A DNA stretch of 64,000 nucleotides from Bacillota bacterium (GTDB lineage Bacteria; Bacillota; Clostridia; Christensenellales; Pumilibacteraceae): positions 1 to 64,000 of the forward strand of contig WRAY01000004.1 in the NCBI GenBank assembly GCA_009779975.1, read 5' to 3'. Under the pieces are notes generated by a model. The model made no database searches, was not told where the DNA came from, and saw only the letters and a program-made list of their open reading frames with translations. The translations under genes were made by a program, and so were the position numbers. This document shows positions 37,657 to 46,360 of this stretch, in pieces (the stretch's first letter is position 1; each line of letters opens with the position of its first letter).

Positions 37657-37744
37657 GAAGTAAAAAGTAAGAGGTAAAAAGCAAAAGTGATGTTGAGTTA
37701 TTTTTCTGTCAAGGAAGAGAAAAAGTGCTATGACATCACTTTTC
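37657..37744. repeat. Heptamer words and terminator-like hairpin between convergent genes
   Basis: AAGTAAA AAGTAAG AGGTAAA AAGCAAA then AAAAGTGATG pairing with CATCACTTTT at the mtnN end. The 7-bp period is clear in the left part; the outer stem suits a bidirectional terminator. Confidence 0.7.
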
Positions 37745-38444
37745 ATTTAACTATTATTTCCTTAACTATCTCAATCGAGCGTTTTGCGGCCATCTCTCCA
37801 AACTCTTCACATGAAATTGTTGCCTCATCATCAGCCTTGTCGGAAACAGTTCTCAAACACAAAAATTTGACTTCAAACAAATTGCAAACTTGGGCAATCG
37901 CTGCTGTTTCCATGTCAACAGCAATCGCCGAAAATGTCTCTTGCAGATATTTTACTTTTTCGTTGTCACTAATAAACTGATCGCCCGAGGCAACTGCTCC
38001 AAAGTGATAAACCGGCTCATTTAATTCTCCGATTCTGCCTTTTCTAAATCCTTTAATTTTTTTAATTAAATCTTTATCGTGAGCAAAAAAAACATCTGTG
38101 TATCCTGCAACTAATCCGACAGGCTCTCCGACAGGCGAGAGGTCATAGTCATGCTGAACGCTCTTGTCCGCAACAATAACATCGCCTTGTCTTGCTCCCT
38201 TTTTCAAGCCTCCGCAAATCCCAAGATTAATGACAAATTCAATGTCAGAATATGTATTTAGCAAAATCGCAGTCGCCGCCGCCGCCGCAACCTTGCCAAT
38301 CCCGCTTTTAACAATAACAACGGTTTTTCCGCTCAATTTGCCCTCGTAAAAAACAAGCGAGGCAATTTTTTTTGCCTTTGCATCCGCAAGTTCTTTCACA
38401 AGTCCGTTTATCTCAATCTCCATTGCACCGATTATGCCTATCAT
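37743..38444 (-). CDS. mtnN: 5'-methylthioadenosine/S-adenosylhomocysteine nucleosidase
   Basis: Hydrolyses MTA and SAH to adenine and a thioribose, in the methyl cycle. 233 aa, normal length. Motifs: GIIGAMEIEI (catalytic Glu12), NLGICGGLK, GDVIVADKSVQHDYD, AVDMETAAIAQVC (Glu of the substrate loop) and TVSDKADDEA (catalytic Asp). A minus-strand TTGACA/TATACT promoter with 17-bp spacing puts the inferred transcript start about 2 nt before the ATG, so the mRNA would be leaderless. Confidence 0.96.
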   Translation of the reverse strand: MIGIIGAMEIEINGLVKELADAKAKKIASLVFYEGKLSGKTVVIVKSGIGKVAAAAATAILLNTYSDIEFVINLGICGGLKKGARQGDVIVADKSVQHDYDLSPVGEPVGLVAGYTDVFFAHDKDLIKKIKGFRKGRIGELNEPVYHFGAVASGDQFISDNEKVKYLQETFSAIAVDMETAAIAQVCNLFEVKFLCLRTVSDKADDEATISCEEFGEMAAKRSIEIVKEIIVK

Positions 38445-38452
38445 ATAATTTT

Positions 38453-38481
38453 AGTATATTATTATTTTAGGTTGTTGTCAA
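38453..38481 (-). promoter_or_regulatory. Sigma-A promoter of mtnN, leaderless geometry
   Basis: On the minus strand TTGACA (38481-38476), 17-bp spacer, TATACT (38458-38453), and the ATG begins at 38444. Confidence 0.85.
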
Positions 38482-38565
38482 GCGAATGAAGTGCGGGCGA
38501 TTCTAAGATATTTAACAAAAATAAATCGTAGGGGTGTAATGTCCAAGAGGGAATCGAAACGAAGT

Positions 38566-38651
38566 GTCACGGGGACTGACTCACTGACACGAAGTGCCCC
38601 GAAGGGGTTGAGGCAATCCCTTGCCTCAATCAGAGTGCCTGTCCTCGTGAC
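38566..38651. repeat. Multi-hairpin element, copy 4
   Basis: Nearly identical to copy 3; the right outer arm reads GTCCTCGTGAC, giving one G-T (G-U in RNA) pair. It is followed by GAAGTGGGTATTTGGA and a decayed REP with the GCACAATG tail (38677-38702) and the CGAACCAACAAAACTGT linker. Confidence 0.85.
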
Positions 38652-38745
38652 ACGAAGTGGGTATTTGGACTACGGGGGTGGTCAGTGACCGTCTGCACAA
38701 TGTGAAACGATTACTACGAACTTCCATAAACGAACCAACAAAACT

Positions 38746-38824
38746 GTAGGGGTGAGCAACGCGAACCCGAATATAGATAACATAATAATGATAATTTAAT
38801 CGGGCTCGCGTTACTCGCCCCTAC
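38746..38824. repeat. Inverted REP pair, GTGAGCAACGCGAACCCGA type
   Basis: GTAGGGGTGAGCAACGCGAA and TTACTCGCCCCTAC-type arms (imperfect, about 25 bp each) around a 29-bp A/T loop. The same left word is at about 7679. Confidence 0.8.
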
Positions 38825-38879
38825 AATTTCATTCCCCCGAATATCACACGACAAAATAGAATCGTGTGAGGGGCTTATT

Positions 38880-38955
38880 GTTTATAAGGCACGCACCTTT
38901 TGCGTCAAACACACTCGTTTTTTAAATCTTTCCGCTAACTTCAGGTGTGCCTTAT
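38880..38955. repeat. MITE-like element with ATAAGGCACACCT ends
   Basis: ATAAGGCACGCACCT and AGGTGTGCCTTAT are inverted ends with small differences around about 45 bp. The left end plus GAGGGGCTTATTGTTT recurs at 7190-7220, and AGTTAGC/GCTAACTTC words join both copies. Confidence 0.7.
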
Positions 38956-38998
38956 GGAAATCGTTCCCCCGCACAATATAATAATGAGTGTTAGTTAG

Positions 38999-39027
38999 TT
39001 GCAATGACTAAAAAAACATGCTATAAT
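38999..39027 (+). promoter_or_regulatory. Sigma-A promoter of leuS, leaderless geometry
   Basis: TTGCAA (38999-39004), 17-bp spacer, TATAAT (39022-39027). The next in-frame ATG is at 39034, six bases after the -10 box, so transcription and translation probably start together. The upstream ATG at 39004 lies within the promoter. Confidence 0.85.
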
Positions 39028-39033
39028 AATTTT

Positions 39034-41541
39034 ATGATAGATTTTAAATCATTAGATAAAAAATGGAACGACTATTGGGACAAAGAGGGTCTCAACAAAT
39101 TTGATGTGAAAAATATTGACAAGAAATATTATTCTCTTGTTATGTTCTCATATCCATCGGCATCTAATTTACATCTAGGACATTGGTATAATTATGCTCC
39201 TGCCGATACATTTTCAAGGTTCAAAAAAATGCAAGGACATGAGGTCTTTGCTCCGATGGGGTTTGACAGTTTCGGATTGCCGGCAGAGAATTTTGCAATA
39301 AAAACAGGCACACATCCGCAAGACTCAACAGACAGAAATATAAAAACAATGCAAAAGCAACTAAAGGGAATAGGGGCAATGTATGAGCCTTCATCCTATT
39401 TAGAGACGAGTTCGCCCGAATACTACAAGTTCACTCAATGGCTGTTTTTGAAGTTATATGAAAAGGGACTAGCCTATCAAAAACTTGCACCGGTCAATTT
39501 TTGCATATCATGCGCAACAGTAATTGCAAACGAGCAAGTCATCGATAACAAATGTGAAAGATGCTCATCAGATGTAGAAAAGCGAGAAATGACCCAATGG
39601 TTTTTCTCAATCACAAAATACGCAGAAGAACTCTTAGAAAAACTAGATACCCTAGACTGGCCAAGCAAGACGGTTGCTATGCAAAAAAACTGGATAGGAA
39701 AGTCAACAGGAGGTGAAATTTCATTTGTTTTGTCTGATGCTTCTGATATGTCAAAAACAGATGCTAAAATAAAAGTTTTCACAACAAGAACAGACACTAT
39801 TTTTGGAGTGTCTTATGTTGTTCTTGCGCCTGAGCATCCTTTGGTTGAAAAGATAACAACAAAGGAGCATAAAAAAGAAGTTGAAGAATATGTCAAAAAG
39901 ACCCTAAAAATCAGTGACATTGACCGCCAAACGACAAAAGAAAAAACAGGTGTTTTCACAGGGGCGTATTGCCTAAGCCCTGTGAATGGCGAGAAATTGC
40001 CGATATATATTGCCGATTATTGTCTGATGAACTATGGAACAGGTGCAGTAATGGCAGTCCCTGCTCATGACGAAAGAGACTTTGAATTTGCGAAGAAGTA
40101 TGATTTGCCGATAAAAGAAGTAATCGTAGGGGCTGGTGGTCAGTTGGATAGTAAAAATAATTTGACCATCACCGATCACCGATCACCGACCACTGACCAC
40201 AATATACCCTTTATCGAAAAAGGAACCCTCATCAACAGTGGCACCTACTCAGGACTCGAGAGCAACAAAGCAATCAGACAAATCCTAAAAGACCTTGAAA
40301 AGAAAGGGCTAGGTCAAACAAAAACAAATTATCGTCTTCGTGATTGGTCGGTTTCTCGCCAAAGATATTGGGGAGCGCCTATTCCGATTATCCACTGTGA
40401 CAAATGCGGAATTGTTCCGGTTCCTGCATCAGACTTGCCTGTAAAATTGCCCTATAATGTCGTTTTCACAAAAGACGGTGTCAATCCTTTATCAAAGTGC
40501 GAAGAGTTCATAAACACTAAATGCCCAAAATGCAAAAAGAGTGCAAAAAGAGAAAGCGATACTCTGGACACTTTTGTTTGTTCAAGTTGGTATTATCTTC
40601 GCTATCCTGACGCTAACAACAAAAAAGAACCGTTTGACAAAAAGAAAATCGCTTCAATGCTGCCTGTTGACAAATATATCGGCGGAGCGGAGCATGCTTG
40701 CATGCACCTATTATATTCTCGTTTCATAACAAAATCTCTCCGTGACATGGGGTATCTCAATTTTGACGAGCCGTTCACCTCGCTTGTTCATCAAGGCTTA
40801 ATACTTGGCAAAGACGGCATGAAAATGTCGAAATCGCGTGGCAATGTTGTCAATCCTGATTTGTATGTTGATGAGCATGGGAGCGATATTTTCAGAATGT
40901 ATTTGATGTTTGGTTTTTCGTTTATTGAAGGCGGAGCATGGAATGATGACGGAATATTAGCGTTGAAAAAATTCTTAGAGCGAGTTTATCGCCTTGTTGA
41001 AAAGGTTTCCGCATCAATAAAAGAAACACCCTTTGCAACACTTGAATTTAACTTTGACTTAAACTATGCTGTTCACTATGCAATAAAACATGTTAACGAG
41101 GATTTGGAAAAACTTTCATTCAACACTGCAATTGCAAGGATTATGGAGTTGGTCAACGCAATCTACAAGCATATTGAACAAAACACAAGTTTAATGTTAG
41201 TGAACGAAGCAAACCAAACACTAATAAAACTACTTGCTCCGTTTGCTCCGCATATTGCAGAAGAGTTGCATCAAATGATGTGCGGTGACAACTGGGAAGA
41301 GAGTATATTCAAACACCCATATCCTGTTCACGACGAACAATCCCTAGTCAAATTTGAAACAGAACTAGCCGTTCAAATCAACTCAAAAATTAAATCAAAA
41401 ATCCTAATTCCAACAACTGCGACAAACGAGGAAATAGAAAAAATCGCCATTTCGGATGAAAAGGTAATTGAGGCAATCGCTGGTGCAAAACCAAAAAAAA
41501 TAATAATAATCAAGGACAGATTGGTTAATATAATTGTCTAG
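39034..41541 (+). CDS. leuS: Leucyl-tRNA synthetase
   Basis: Charges tRNA-Leu. Start set at MIDFKSLDKKWNDYW (835 aa) because the ATG at 39004 lies in the promoter; the family begins at this point. HLGH (class I HIGH) is in SNLHLGHWYNYAP; KMSKS in GMKMSKSRGNVVNPD; zinc-type pairs CISC...CERC and CDKC...CPKC; CP1 editing domain with GTGAVMAVPAHDERDFEFA. After PIKEVI a 26-residue peptide encoded by repeats interrupts the CP1 region before IPFIEKGTLINSG. No Shine-Dalgarno site is possible with this promoter geometry. The function is certain; the insert's effect is unknown. Confidence 0.95.
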   Translation: MIDFKSLDKKWNDYWDKEGLNKFDVKNIDKKYYSLVMFSYPSASNLHLGHWYNYAPADTFSRFKKMQGHEVFAPMGFDSFGLPAENFAIKTGTHPQDSTDRNIKTMQKQLKGIGAMYEPSSYLETSSPEYYKFTQWLFLKLYEKGLAYQKLAPVNFCISCATVIANEQVIDNKCERCSSDVEKREMTQWFFSITKYAEELLEKLDTLDWPSKTVAMQKNWIGKSTGGEISFVLSDASDMSKTDAKIKVFTTRTDTIFGVSYVVLAPEHPLVEKITTKEHKKEVEEYVKKTLKISDIDRQTTKEKTGVFTGAYCLSPVNGEKLPIYIADYCLMNYGTGAVMAVPAHDERDFEFAKKYDLPIKEVIVGAGGQLDSKNNLTITDHRSPTTDHNIPFIEKGTLINSGTYSGLESNKAIRQILKDLEKKGLGQTKTNYRLRDWSVSRQRYWGAPIPIIHCDKCGIVPVPASDLPVKLPYNVVFTKDGVNPLSKCEEFINTKCPKCKKSAKRESDTLDTFVCSSWYYLRYPDANNKKEPFDKKKIASMLPVDKYIGGAEHACMHLLYSRFITKSLRDMGYLNFDEPFTSLVHQGLILGKDGMKMSKSRGNVVNPDLYVDEHGSDIFRMYLMFGFSFIEGGAWNDDGILALKKFLERVYRLVEKVSASIKETPFATLEFNFDLNYAVHYAIKHVNEDLEKLSFNTAIARIMELVNAIYKHIEQNTSLMLVNEANQTLIKLLAPFAPHIAEELHQMMCGDNWEESIFKHPYPVHDEQSLVKFETELAVQINSKIKSKILIPTTATNEEIEKIAISDEKVIEAIAGAKPKKIIIIKDRLVNIIV
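40126..40206 (+). repeat. Heptamer/REP element inserted in-frame in leuS
   Basis: It begins GTAGGGGCTGGTGGTCAG and ends with ATCACCG ATCACCG ATCACCG ACCACTG ACCAC heptamers. GTGGTCAGT and ACTGACCAC form a 9-bp stem. It encodes VGAGGQLDSKNNLTITDHRS and a few more residues, with no frame break. Confidence 0.85.
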
Positions 41542-41570
41542 ATTTTTCAGGTGCTAGTTAGTTTTCTGTT

Positions 41571-41606
41571 GTCATTCTGAACGAAGTGAAGAATCTAGCG
41601 AAGCAT
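41571..41606 (+). repeat. Single GAACGAAGTGAAGAATCTAG-type repeat
   Basis: GTCATTCTGAACGAAGTGAA then GAATCTAGCG, a half copy of the inverted pair at 9170-9259, in the leuS-purK gap. Confidence 0.8.
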
Positions 41607-41634
41607 AAAAACAATTAGAGGAAATATTAAACTT

Positions 41635-42795
41635 ATGATAAATCAAATTAAAACAATCGGAATAGTAGGCGGCGGACAACTAGGTATGATGATGATACCC
41701 TATGCAAAAAGGCTAGGGCTTCGTGTTGTTGTCCTTGATCCAAGTGCGGACTGTCCTGCATCTCAATATATCGACAAAAACGATTTAATTGTCGCACCAT
41801 TTTCCAATAAAGAAAAATACAAAGAACTCGCAAAAAAAAGCGATGTCATCACTTATGAATTTGAACATATTGATGCCGGTATTTTATCTGAAATATCAGA
41901 CTCCTCAATTAAGGGAAGTAAAAATGTTTTTCCATCGGCAATAACTTTAAAATTAATTCAAGACAAATTAGTGCAAAAACAAGTGCTTGAAAATCAGAAA
42001 ATACCTGTCCCAAAATTTGAAGAAGTGAACAGATTAGAAGAAATTTATGCCTACTATGACAAACACAAAAAACCGTTTTTCCTTAAATCTCGAAAAGGCG
42101 GCTATGACGGAAAAGGGAATTATCATGTGAAATCCAGAGAGGATATTGAAGTTGGTTTCAATCAACTAAAGCATCCTTTAATGATTGAAGAACTGGCTGA
42201 TTTTGAAAAAGAGGTTTCAGTCATTGCAACAAGGGGAAGAGACGGAAAAATAGTTGTCTATCCGATTTCCGAAAATGTTCATGAAAACAGTATATTAGAC
42301 ACAACAACAGTCCCTGCCAATGTGTCTGAAACAATGAGAAAAAAAATAGGGGAAATTGCTGTTAGAACTTTGAATTGCTTTAGCGGCGTCGGAACATTTT
42401 GTGTTGAACTTTTCTATAATGAAAAAAAAGGCGAGGTTTCAGTCAACGAAGTTGCCCCCAGAGTTCACAACTCCGGACACTACACAATTGAAGCATGCAG
42501 AACAAGCCAGTTTGAAAATCATATCAGAGCAATTTGCGGTCTTCCGTTAGGCTCAACAGAAATGATAGTCCCTGCATGCATAATGAAAAATGTTATTGGT
42601 CACGATGACGGAAAAGCACAATTTGTCGGCATTGAAAAAGGTTATGAAATTGAGGGTGTCAACGCCCACATCTATGGCAAGATAGACACAAAAAAAGGAC
42701 GCAAAATGGGACACTTCACAGTAACAGGTGCTTCTACTAAAGAAGTTCAAGAAAAACTAAAAAAAGTCGACATAGAGTGCAATGGTGTGAACTAA
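41635..42795 (+). CDS. purK: 5-(carboxyamino)imidazole ribonucleotide synthase PurK
   Basis: ATP-grasp enzyme converting AIR, bicarbonate and ATP to N5-CAIR in purine synthesis. 386 aa. N-terminal GIVGGGQLGMMMIPYAKRLG; ATP-grasp region FFLKSRKGGYDGKGNYHV; E-x-N metal region with VNEVAPRVHNSGHYTIEAC. The ribosome site AGAGGAAAT precedes the ATG. purE, its usual partner, is not in the window. A decayed RAYT fragment begins 15 bp downstream. Confidence 0.95.
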   Translation: MINQIKTIGIVGGGQLGMMMIPYAKRLGLRVVVLDPSADCPASQYIDKNDLIVAPFSNKEKYKELAKKSDVITYEFEHIDAGILSEISDSSIKGSKNVFPSAITLKLIQDKLVQKQVLENQKIPVPKFEEVNRLEEIYAYYDKHKKPFFLKSRKGGYDGKGNYHVKSREDIEVGFNQLKHPLMIEELADFEKEVSVIATRGRDGKIVVYPISENVHENSILDTTTVPANVSETMRKKIGEIAVRTLNCFSGVGTFCVELFYNEKKGEVSVNEVAPRVHNSGHYTIEACRTSQFENHIRAICGLPLGSTEMIVPACIMKNVIGHDDGKAQFVGIEKGYEIEGVNAHIYGKIDTKKGRKMGHFTVTGASTKEVQEKLKKVDIECNGVN

Positions 42796-42809
42796 ATGTT
42801 TGAAAGAAT

Positions 42810-42944
42810 ATGAAAACTAAAACTAATGAAAAACTTAAATAAAAAATAAATCGTTTAGTGGTATAGGGTTATTCCCAGTCAGGAGTACATGTGACAATTT
42901 GCACTGGCAACAATTCACACTTGTTTGGAGAAATTAAAACAAAT
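42810..42944 (+). pseudogene. Decayed RAYT transposase N-terminal fragment
   Basis: Read from ATG 42810 in one frame it aligns end to end with the fragment at 11689: NEKL, NRL, then YSQSGVHVTICTGNNSHLFG EIKTN, with two in-frame stops (TAA at residue 11, TAG at 19). It joins a REP palindrome at exactly the same point (after IKTN, against VKLN in the first copy), reading on as VGA. No catalytic core remains. Confidence 0.8.
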
Positions 42945-42975
42945 GTAGGGGCGGCATTCTGCCGCCCGCACAGTA
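42945..42975. repeat. REP palindrome ending the second RAYT fragment
   Basis: GTAGGGGCGGCATTCTGCCG followed by CCCGCACAGTA. Identical core to the REP at 7272. Confidence 0.85.
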
Positions 42976-42996
42976 TAGTTAAAAAAGGTAAAAAAC

Positions 42997-43548
42997 ATGA
43001 AGAAATATTATGATGATGAAATTAAAGATGTCGTTAAAGCACATGGTGATTTGAATGATGATAATATTTCTGTTGTGCAAATAAGTTTTTTAAGAGAGGT
43101 TTTTCACAAACCTAATGATGCAGAGTTTTTGCTTAACACAGCGGGAAATGTTGCTATTGTCGCAGCAGCTATTGCGACTGGCGGTGATTTTAATGCTGGT
43201 GGCGCTGCTTTTCATAGTGGCGGCGATAATGAAATCAAAAATGTGTTTGCCATTATGTCAGTCAGCAAAGAAGGATTGAAAATTCATGAACAAAAAATTG
43301 AAAATATCTACACTGCCAAAAACATTAAAAAGACATATAATATTATATTTGAAAATATAACTGGTATCGCAATTTCTAATTTGTTTTTTGTTTGGAGTGT
43401 GGTAATGCATTATCGCTATAAAAAGAAAGAATATACACTCAAAATGAAAATACATAAAAATTCAAAACTGCTAGCAAATCAAAAAGAAGAAGCAAAAAAA
43501 ACTATTGAGTTTTTGAAAGAAAAAGAAAAAACTGTAGGGGGGGATTGA
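42997..43548 (+). CDS. Hypothetical protein with two hydrophobic segments
   Basis: 183 residues, not recognised. An Ala/Gly-rich stretch (about 48-75, VAIVAAAIATGGDFNAGGAA) and a hydrophobic stretch near 122-138 (TGIAISNLFFVWSVVMHY) precede a strongly basic C-terminal helix (KKKEYTLKMKIHKNSKLL). It may be membrane-linked. The ribosome site AAAAAGG is present. REP elements flank it on both sides, and the last residues (KTVGGD) with the TGA stop come from the downstream REP, so the native C terminus has been replaced. Possibly passenger or islet DNA. Confidence 0.65.
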   Translation: MKKYYDDEIKDVVKAHGDLNDDNISVVQISFLREVFHKPNDAEFLLNTAGNVAIVAAAIATGGDFNAGGAAFHSGGDNEIKNVFAIMSVSKEGLKIHEQKIENIYTAKNIKKTYNIIFENITGIAISNLFFVWSVVMHYRYKKKEYTLKMKIHKNSKLLANQKEEAKKTIEFLKEKEKTVGGD

Positions 43549-43643
43549 TGTCTGATAGACACACCCATTGTTAGCAGAAAACAATGGTTAGAGATGGGGT
43601 GTCTTTGAGACAAAAGAGGGTGGGAATCTCCCGTCCGCACAAT
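43533..43643. repeat. Composite REP block overlapping the 183-aa gene end
   Basis: GTAGGGGGGGATTGATGTCT on the left, TGGGAATCTCCCGTCCGCAC then AAT on the right, and inner pairs AACCATTG/CAATGGTT and AGACACACCC/GGGGTGTCT. It ends about 10 bp before the ispH-S1 start. Confidence 0.7.
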
Positions 43644-43653
43644 AAAATTCAAA

Positions 43654-45753
43654 ATGAAACCAATAATAACAATTGCTAAAAATGCGGGGTTTTGCTTTGG
43701 GGTGCAAAACGCAGTTAATATAGCCCTTGAAACTCTTGAAAAAAGCGAGGGTAAAGTTTTTTCATTTGGCAATCTTATTCATAATGAGTTGGTAACAAAT
43801 TCACTCAAAGAAAAAGGCATAAATGCAGCGCAAGATTTAGATACTATAAAAAGCGGCGACACTGTTATTATTCGTTCGCACGGAATTGCAAAATCTGTTG
43901 AAGAAGAGATGATAAAGAGAGGTTTTAATGTAGTTGATGCAACTTGCAAGTTTGTCAAAAAAATTCATCAAATTGTTAAAGAATACTCTTTAAATAACTA
44001 TCATATTGTGATAATCGGTCAGCACGACCATCCCGAAGTTATTGGAATTGCAGGGTATTGTGAGAAGAAGAATTTCACCATAATCGACAAAAAATCCGAT
44101 TTAACGCCGCTAAACGAGCATGAAAAATTATGTTTTGTTGTCCAAACGACATTTGACAGGGAAGAATTTGAAAATATAAAGAAAAAAATTTCCTCTAAGG
44201 TGTATAAATTAGTTGAACAATTCGACACAATTTGCTATACTACACATGAAAGACAGTGTGAAGCAGAAAATTTGGCAAAGAAAAATGACATAATATTAGT
44301 GATCGGTTCAAAAAAAAGTTCCAACACAACAAAGTTATTTAACCTTTCTCAAAGATATTGCAAAGACTCGTTTTTCATTGAAAGTATTTGCGACTTTAGT
44401 AAAATCACGCAAAAACTTGAGAATTTAAAAAAAATAAAAAACAATAAAACACCGCTCAATATTGGTATTGCGGCGGGGGCATCAACCCCGAAAGAGTTGG
44501 TGTCGGAGGCACAGAAAGTAATGGTGAAAAAGTTTGAGGAATCTCAAAACAAAGAGTTTCTAGATGGCATTGAGGATTCATTTGTCAACTACAAAGAGGG
44601 CAAACGCATTGTTGGCACTGTAATTTTTGCAAACAACGACGGCATTAAACTCAGCATCGGCGGAAAAAAAGACGGCTTTATCAGAAAAGACGATGTCACA
44701 GTTGAAGCCTATAATCCTGAGAACTATCCGCAAGGCATGGAAATTGAGGCAGTAATCACTTCAAAGAACGACCCCGACAGCGGCTGCGTTCTTCTCTCGA
44801 GCAAAAAAGTTCAAGAGCAAAAAATGGGTGATGAGACTGTTGAGAGTATTCGTGGGGGCGAAGTTTTTGAGGTTGTTTGTGAGAGTGAAACCAAAGGAGG
44901 ACTACTTGCAAAACTAGGGAACTACACTGTTTTTGTTCCGGCATCTCAAGTGAAAGAAAACTTTGTCAAAGACTTGAAGCCCTTTGTCGGAAAGCCTCTT
45001 CGACTGACTGTTGTTGAAATTGATGATGCGAAAAAAAGAATTATCGCATCTCAAAAGAAAGTTTTAGCCGCTGAGAGAAAAGAAAGAGAGGACGAGTTTT
45101 TTAAGCATGTCCAACCTGATGTTATTGTCTCGGGTGTTGTAAAACGCATAACTAATTTCGGAGCATTCGTTTCAGTTAATGATTTTGACTGTCTTGCCCA
45201 TATCGCAGACCTTTCTTGGAAACATATCAAAAGTGCCAGCGATGTTTTGAAACTAAATGAAACCTATGACTTTTTAGTAACGAGTGTTGACAGAGCAAGA
45301 GGACGAGTAGCACTGTCCTACAAACTGCTTCAAAAACACCCGTTTGAAAAGTTTTTGGAAGAAAACCCAATCGGCACAATCTGCAAAGGCAAAGTAAAAA
45401 GCGTTCTCCCATTCGGAGCATTCGTTGAAATTGCTCCTGAAATTGAAGGACTTGTTCATGTGTCCGAGGCATCACACAACTTTGTCAAAAGCATCAACGA
45501 AGTTCTAAAAGCAGGACAAGAAGTTGATGTTTGCATAACAAACATTGAACCCCACACTAAAAAAATCAGCCTCAGCATAAAAGCGGCAACCGAGGCTCCG
45601 GAAGGTGTTGATATGGCAGCAGACAGTGCTGACGGAAAACCTAAAAGAGCGGCAAAAGGAAAGTCGGCTGAATCTGTCGAATACAGCGACGGCGGAGCAG
45701 ACAACAATCCTTTCGCAAGTTTATTGAAAGGCATTGAAGTTGATGAGAAATAA
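43654..45753 (+). CDS. ispH: IspH-ribosomal protein S1 fusion
   Basis: 699 residues. Residues 1 to about 285 are 4-hydroxy-3-methylbut-2-enyl diphosphate reductase (last MEP-pathway step, 4Fe-4S): Cys in NAGFCFGVQNAV, VDATCKFVKKIH and DTICYTTHERQ, with GSKKSSNTTKL. The rest carries about four S1 RNA-binding repeats, e.g. GVVKRITNFGAFVSVNDFDC and GKVKSVLPFGAFVEIAPEIE. The fusion is a known Clostridia form. The end is an Ala/Gly/Lys-rich tail. No Shine-Dalgarno site precedes the ATG; a REP block sits directly upstream. Confidence 0.95.
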   Translation: MKPIITIAKNAGFCFGVQNAVNIALETLEKSEGKVFSFGNLIHNELVTNSLKEKGINAAQDLDTIKSGDTVIIRSHGIAKSVEEEMIKRGFNVVDATCKFVKKIHQIVKEYSLNNYHIVIIGQHDHPEVIGIAGYCEKKNFTIIDKKSDLTPLNEHEKLCFVVQTTFDREEFENIKKKISSKVYKLVEQFDTICYTTHERQCEAENLAKKNDIILVIGSKKSSNTTKLFNLSQRYCKDSFFIESICDFSKITQKLENLKKIKNNKTPLNIGIAAGASTPKELVSEAQKVMVKKFEESQNKEFLDGIEDSFVNYKEGKRIVGTVIFANNDGIKLSIGGKKDGFIRKDDVTVEAYNPENYPQGMEIEAVITSKNDPDSGCVLLSSKKVQEQKMGDETVESIRGGEVFEVVCESETKGGLLAKLGNYTVFVPASQVKENFVKDLKPFVGKPLRLTVVEIDDAKKRIIASQKKVLAAERKEREDEFFKHVQPDVIVSGVVKRITNFGAFVSVNDFDCLAHIADLSWKHIKSASDVLKLNETYDFLVTSVDRARGRVALSYKLLQKHPFEKFLEENPIGTICKGKVKSVLPFGAFVEIAPEIEGLVHVSEASHNFVKSINEVLKAGQEVDVCITNIEPHTKKISLSIKAATEAPEGVDMAADSADGKPKRAAKGKSAESVEYSDGGADNNPFASLLKGIEVDEK

Positions 45754-45788
45754 ATAAATGTCTACGGACATTCCGCAAAATAATAAAT

Positions 45789-45815
45789 GTAGGGGACGCC
45801 GCCAACGGCGTCCCG
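45789..45815. repeat. REP palindrome, GACGCCGCCAACGGCGTC type
   Basis: GTAGGGGACGCCGCCAACGG followed by CGTCCCG. It is open in the frame of the next gene and creates a false 29-residue extension from 45758. Confidence 0.85.
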
Positions 45816-45844
45816 TATTTATTTTTTTAAACACACTTTTAACT

Positions 45845-46081
45845 ATGGAAAACGAACTTGAATTCATAACGCTTGAACAAGCCGGAAAAGAAGTCTTTTC
45901 AAAAGAATTCTTTGAGCAGTTTGACAGTAAAACACTGGCAGAATTTTGCATTGAAGTGATTAAACAGCAGCAGCAAGCAAATGTTGCCCTAAAATGGATG
46001 CTAGGCAACAACAGAATGGGTGATGTTGCTCTTTCTGAAAACAAACGAATAGTCGATGAAATTTTAAAATCAAGAAGATAA
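45845..46081 (+). CDS. Small hypothetical protein downstream of ispH-S1
   Basis: 78 residues from MENELEFITLEQAGKEVF. Upstream in-frame codons to 45758 are REP sequence, so the later ATG is preferred. Helical, acidic, with a poly-Gln patch (IKQQQQANVALKWMLG) and a basic end. No domain recognised. No clear ribosome site; it may depend on read-through from the gene 90 bp upstream. Confidence 0.65.
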   Translation: MENELEFITLEQAGKEVFSKEFFEQFDSKTLAEFCIEVIKQQQQANVALKWMLGNNRMGDVALSENKRIVDEILKSRR

Positions 46082-46360
46082 AATGTATTAAACCTCAACG
46101 CAAAGAATATGGTTATAAAAGCCGTGGAGTGAGAGTTGCGAACAATCTTCTTGCTTGTTCATAATCGAATTACGAAATATTTTGCAAAGTATACATTTTG
46201 ATATCATCGCATTTTTGCTTTTACAAGCAAGGAAAAATGCTTCTCGCATAAACTGTCTAAAATTTGATTAAAACAAAATTTTTCAAAAATATAAAAATAG
46301 AGGCGTTTTTTACTTGATTTCATAAGTATTTTGTGCTAGAATAATTAAGCAATTTGGTGT
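46082..46360. other. Gap before the tRNA genes
   Basis: No gene seen. GCATTTTT...AAAAATGC (46209-46240) is an imperfect hairpin with an inner GCTT/AAGC; the rest is A/T-rich and ends with the tRNA promoter. Confidence 0.5.
46314..46342 (+). promoter_or_regulatory. Promoter of the tRNA pair
   Basis: TTGATT (46314-46319), 17-bp spacer, TAGAAT (46337-46342), 19 bp before tRNA-Val. Confidence 0.75.

Noticed and set aside
38491-38688. 65-codon frame downstream of mtnN
   Set aside because: Covers only the multi-hairpin element and REP; no ribosome site.
39004-39033. Upstream start for leuS
   Set aside because: The ATG at 39004 lies within a TTGCAA-N17-TATAAT promoter, and family members begin near MIDFKSLDKKW.
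45758-45844. N-terminal extension of the 78-aa protein
   Set aside because: Encoded by a REP palindrome; the internal ATG starts the plausible protein.
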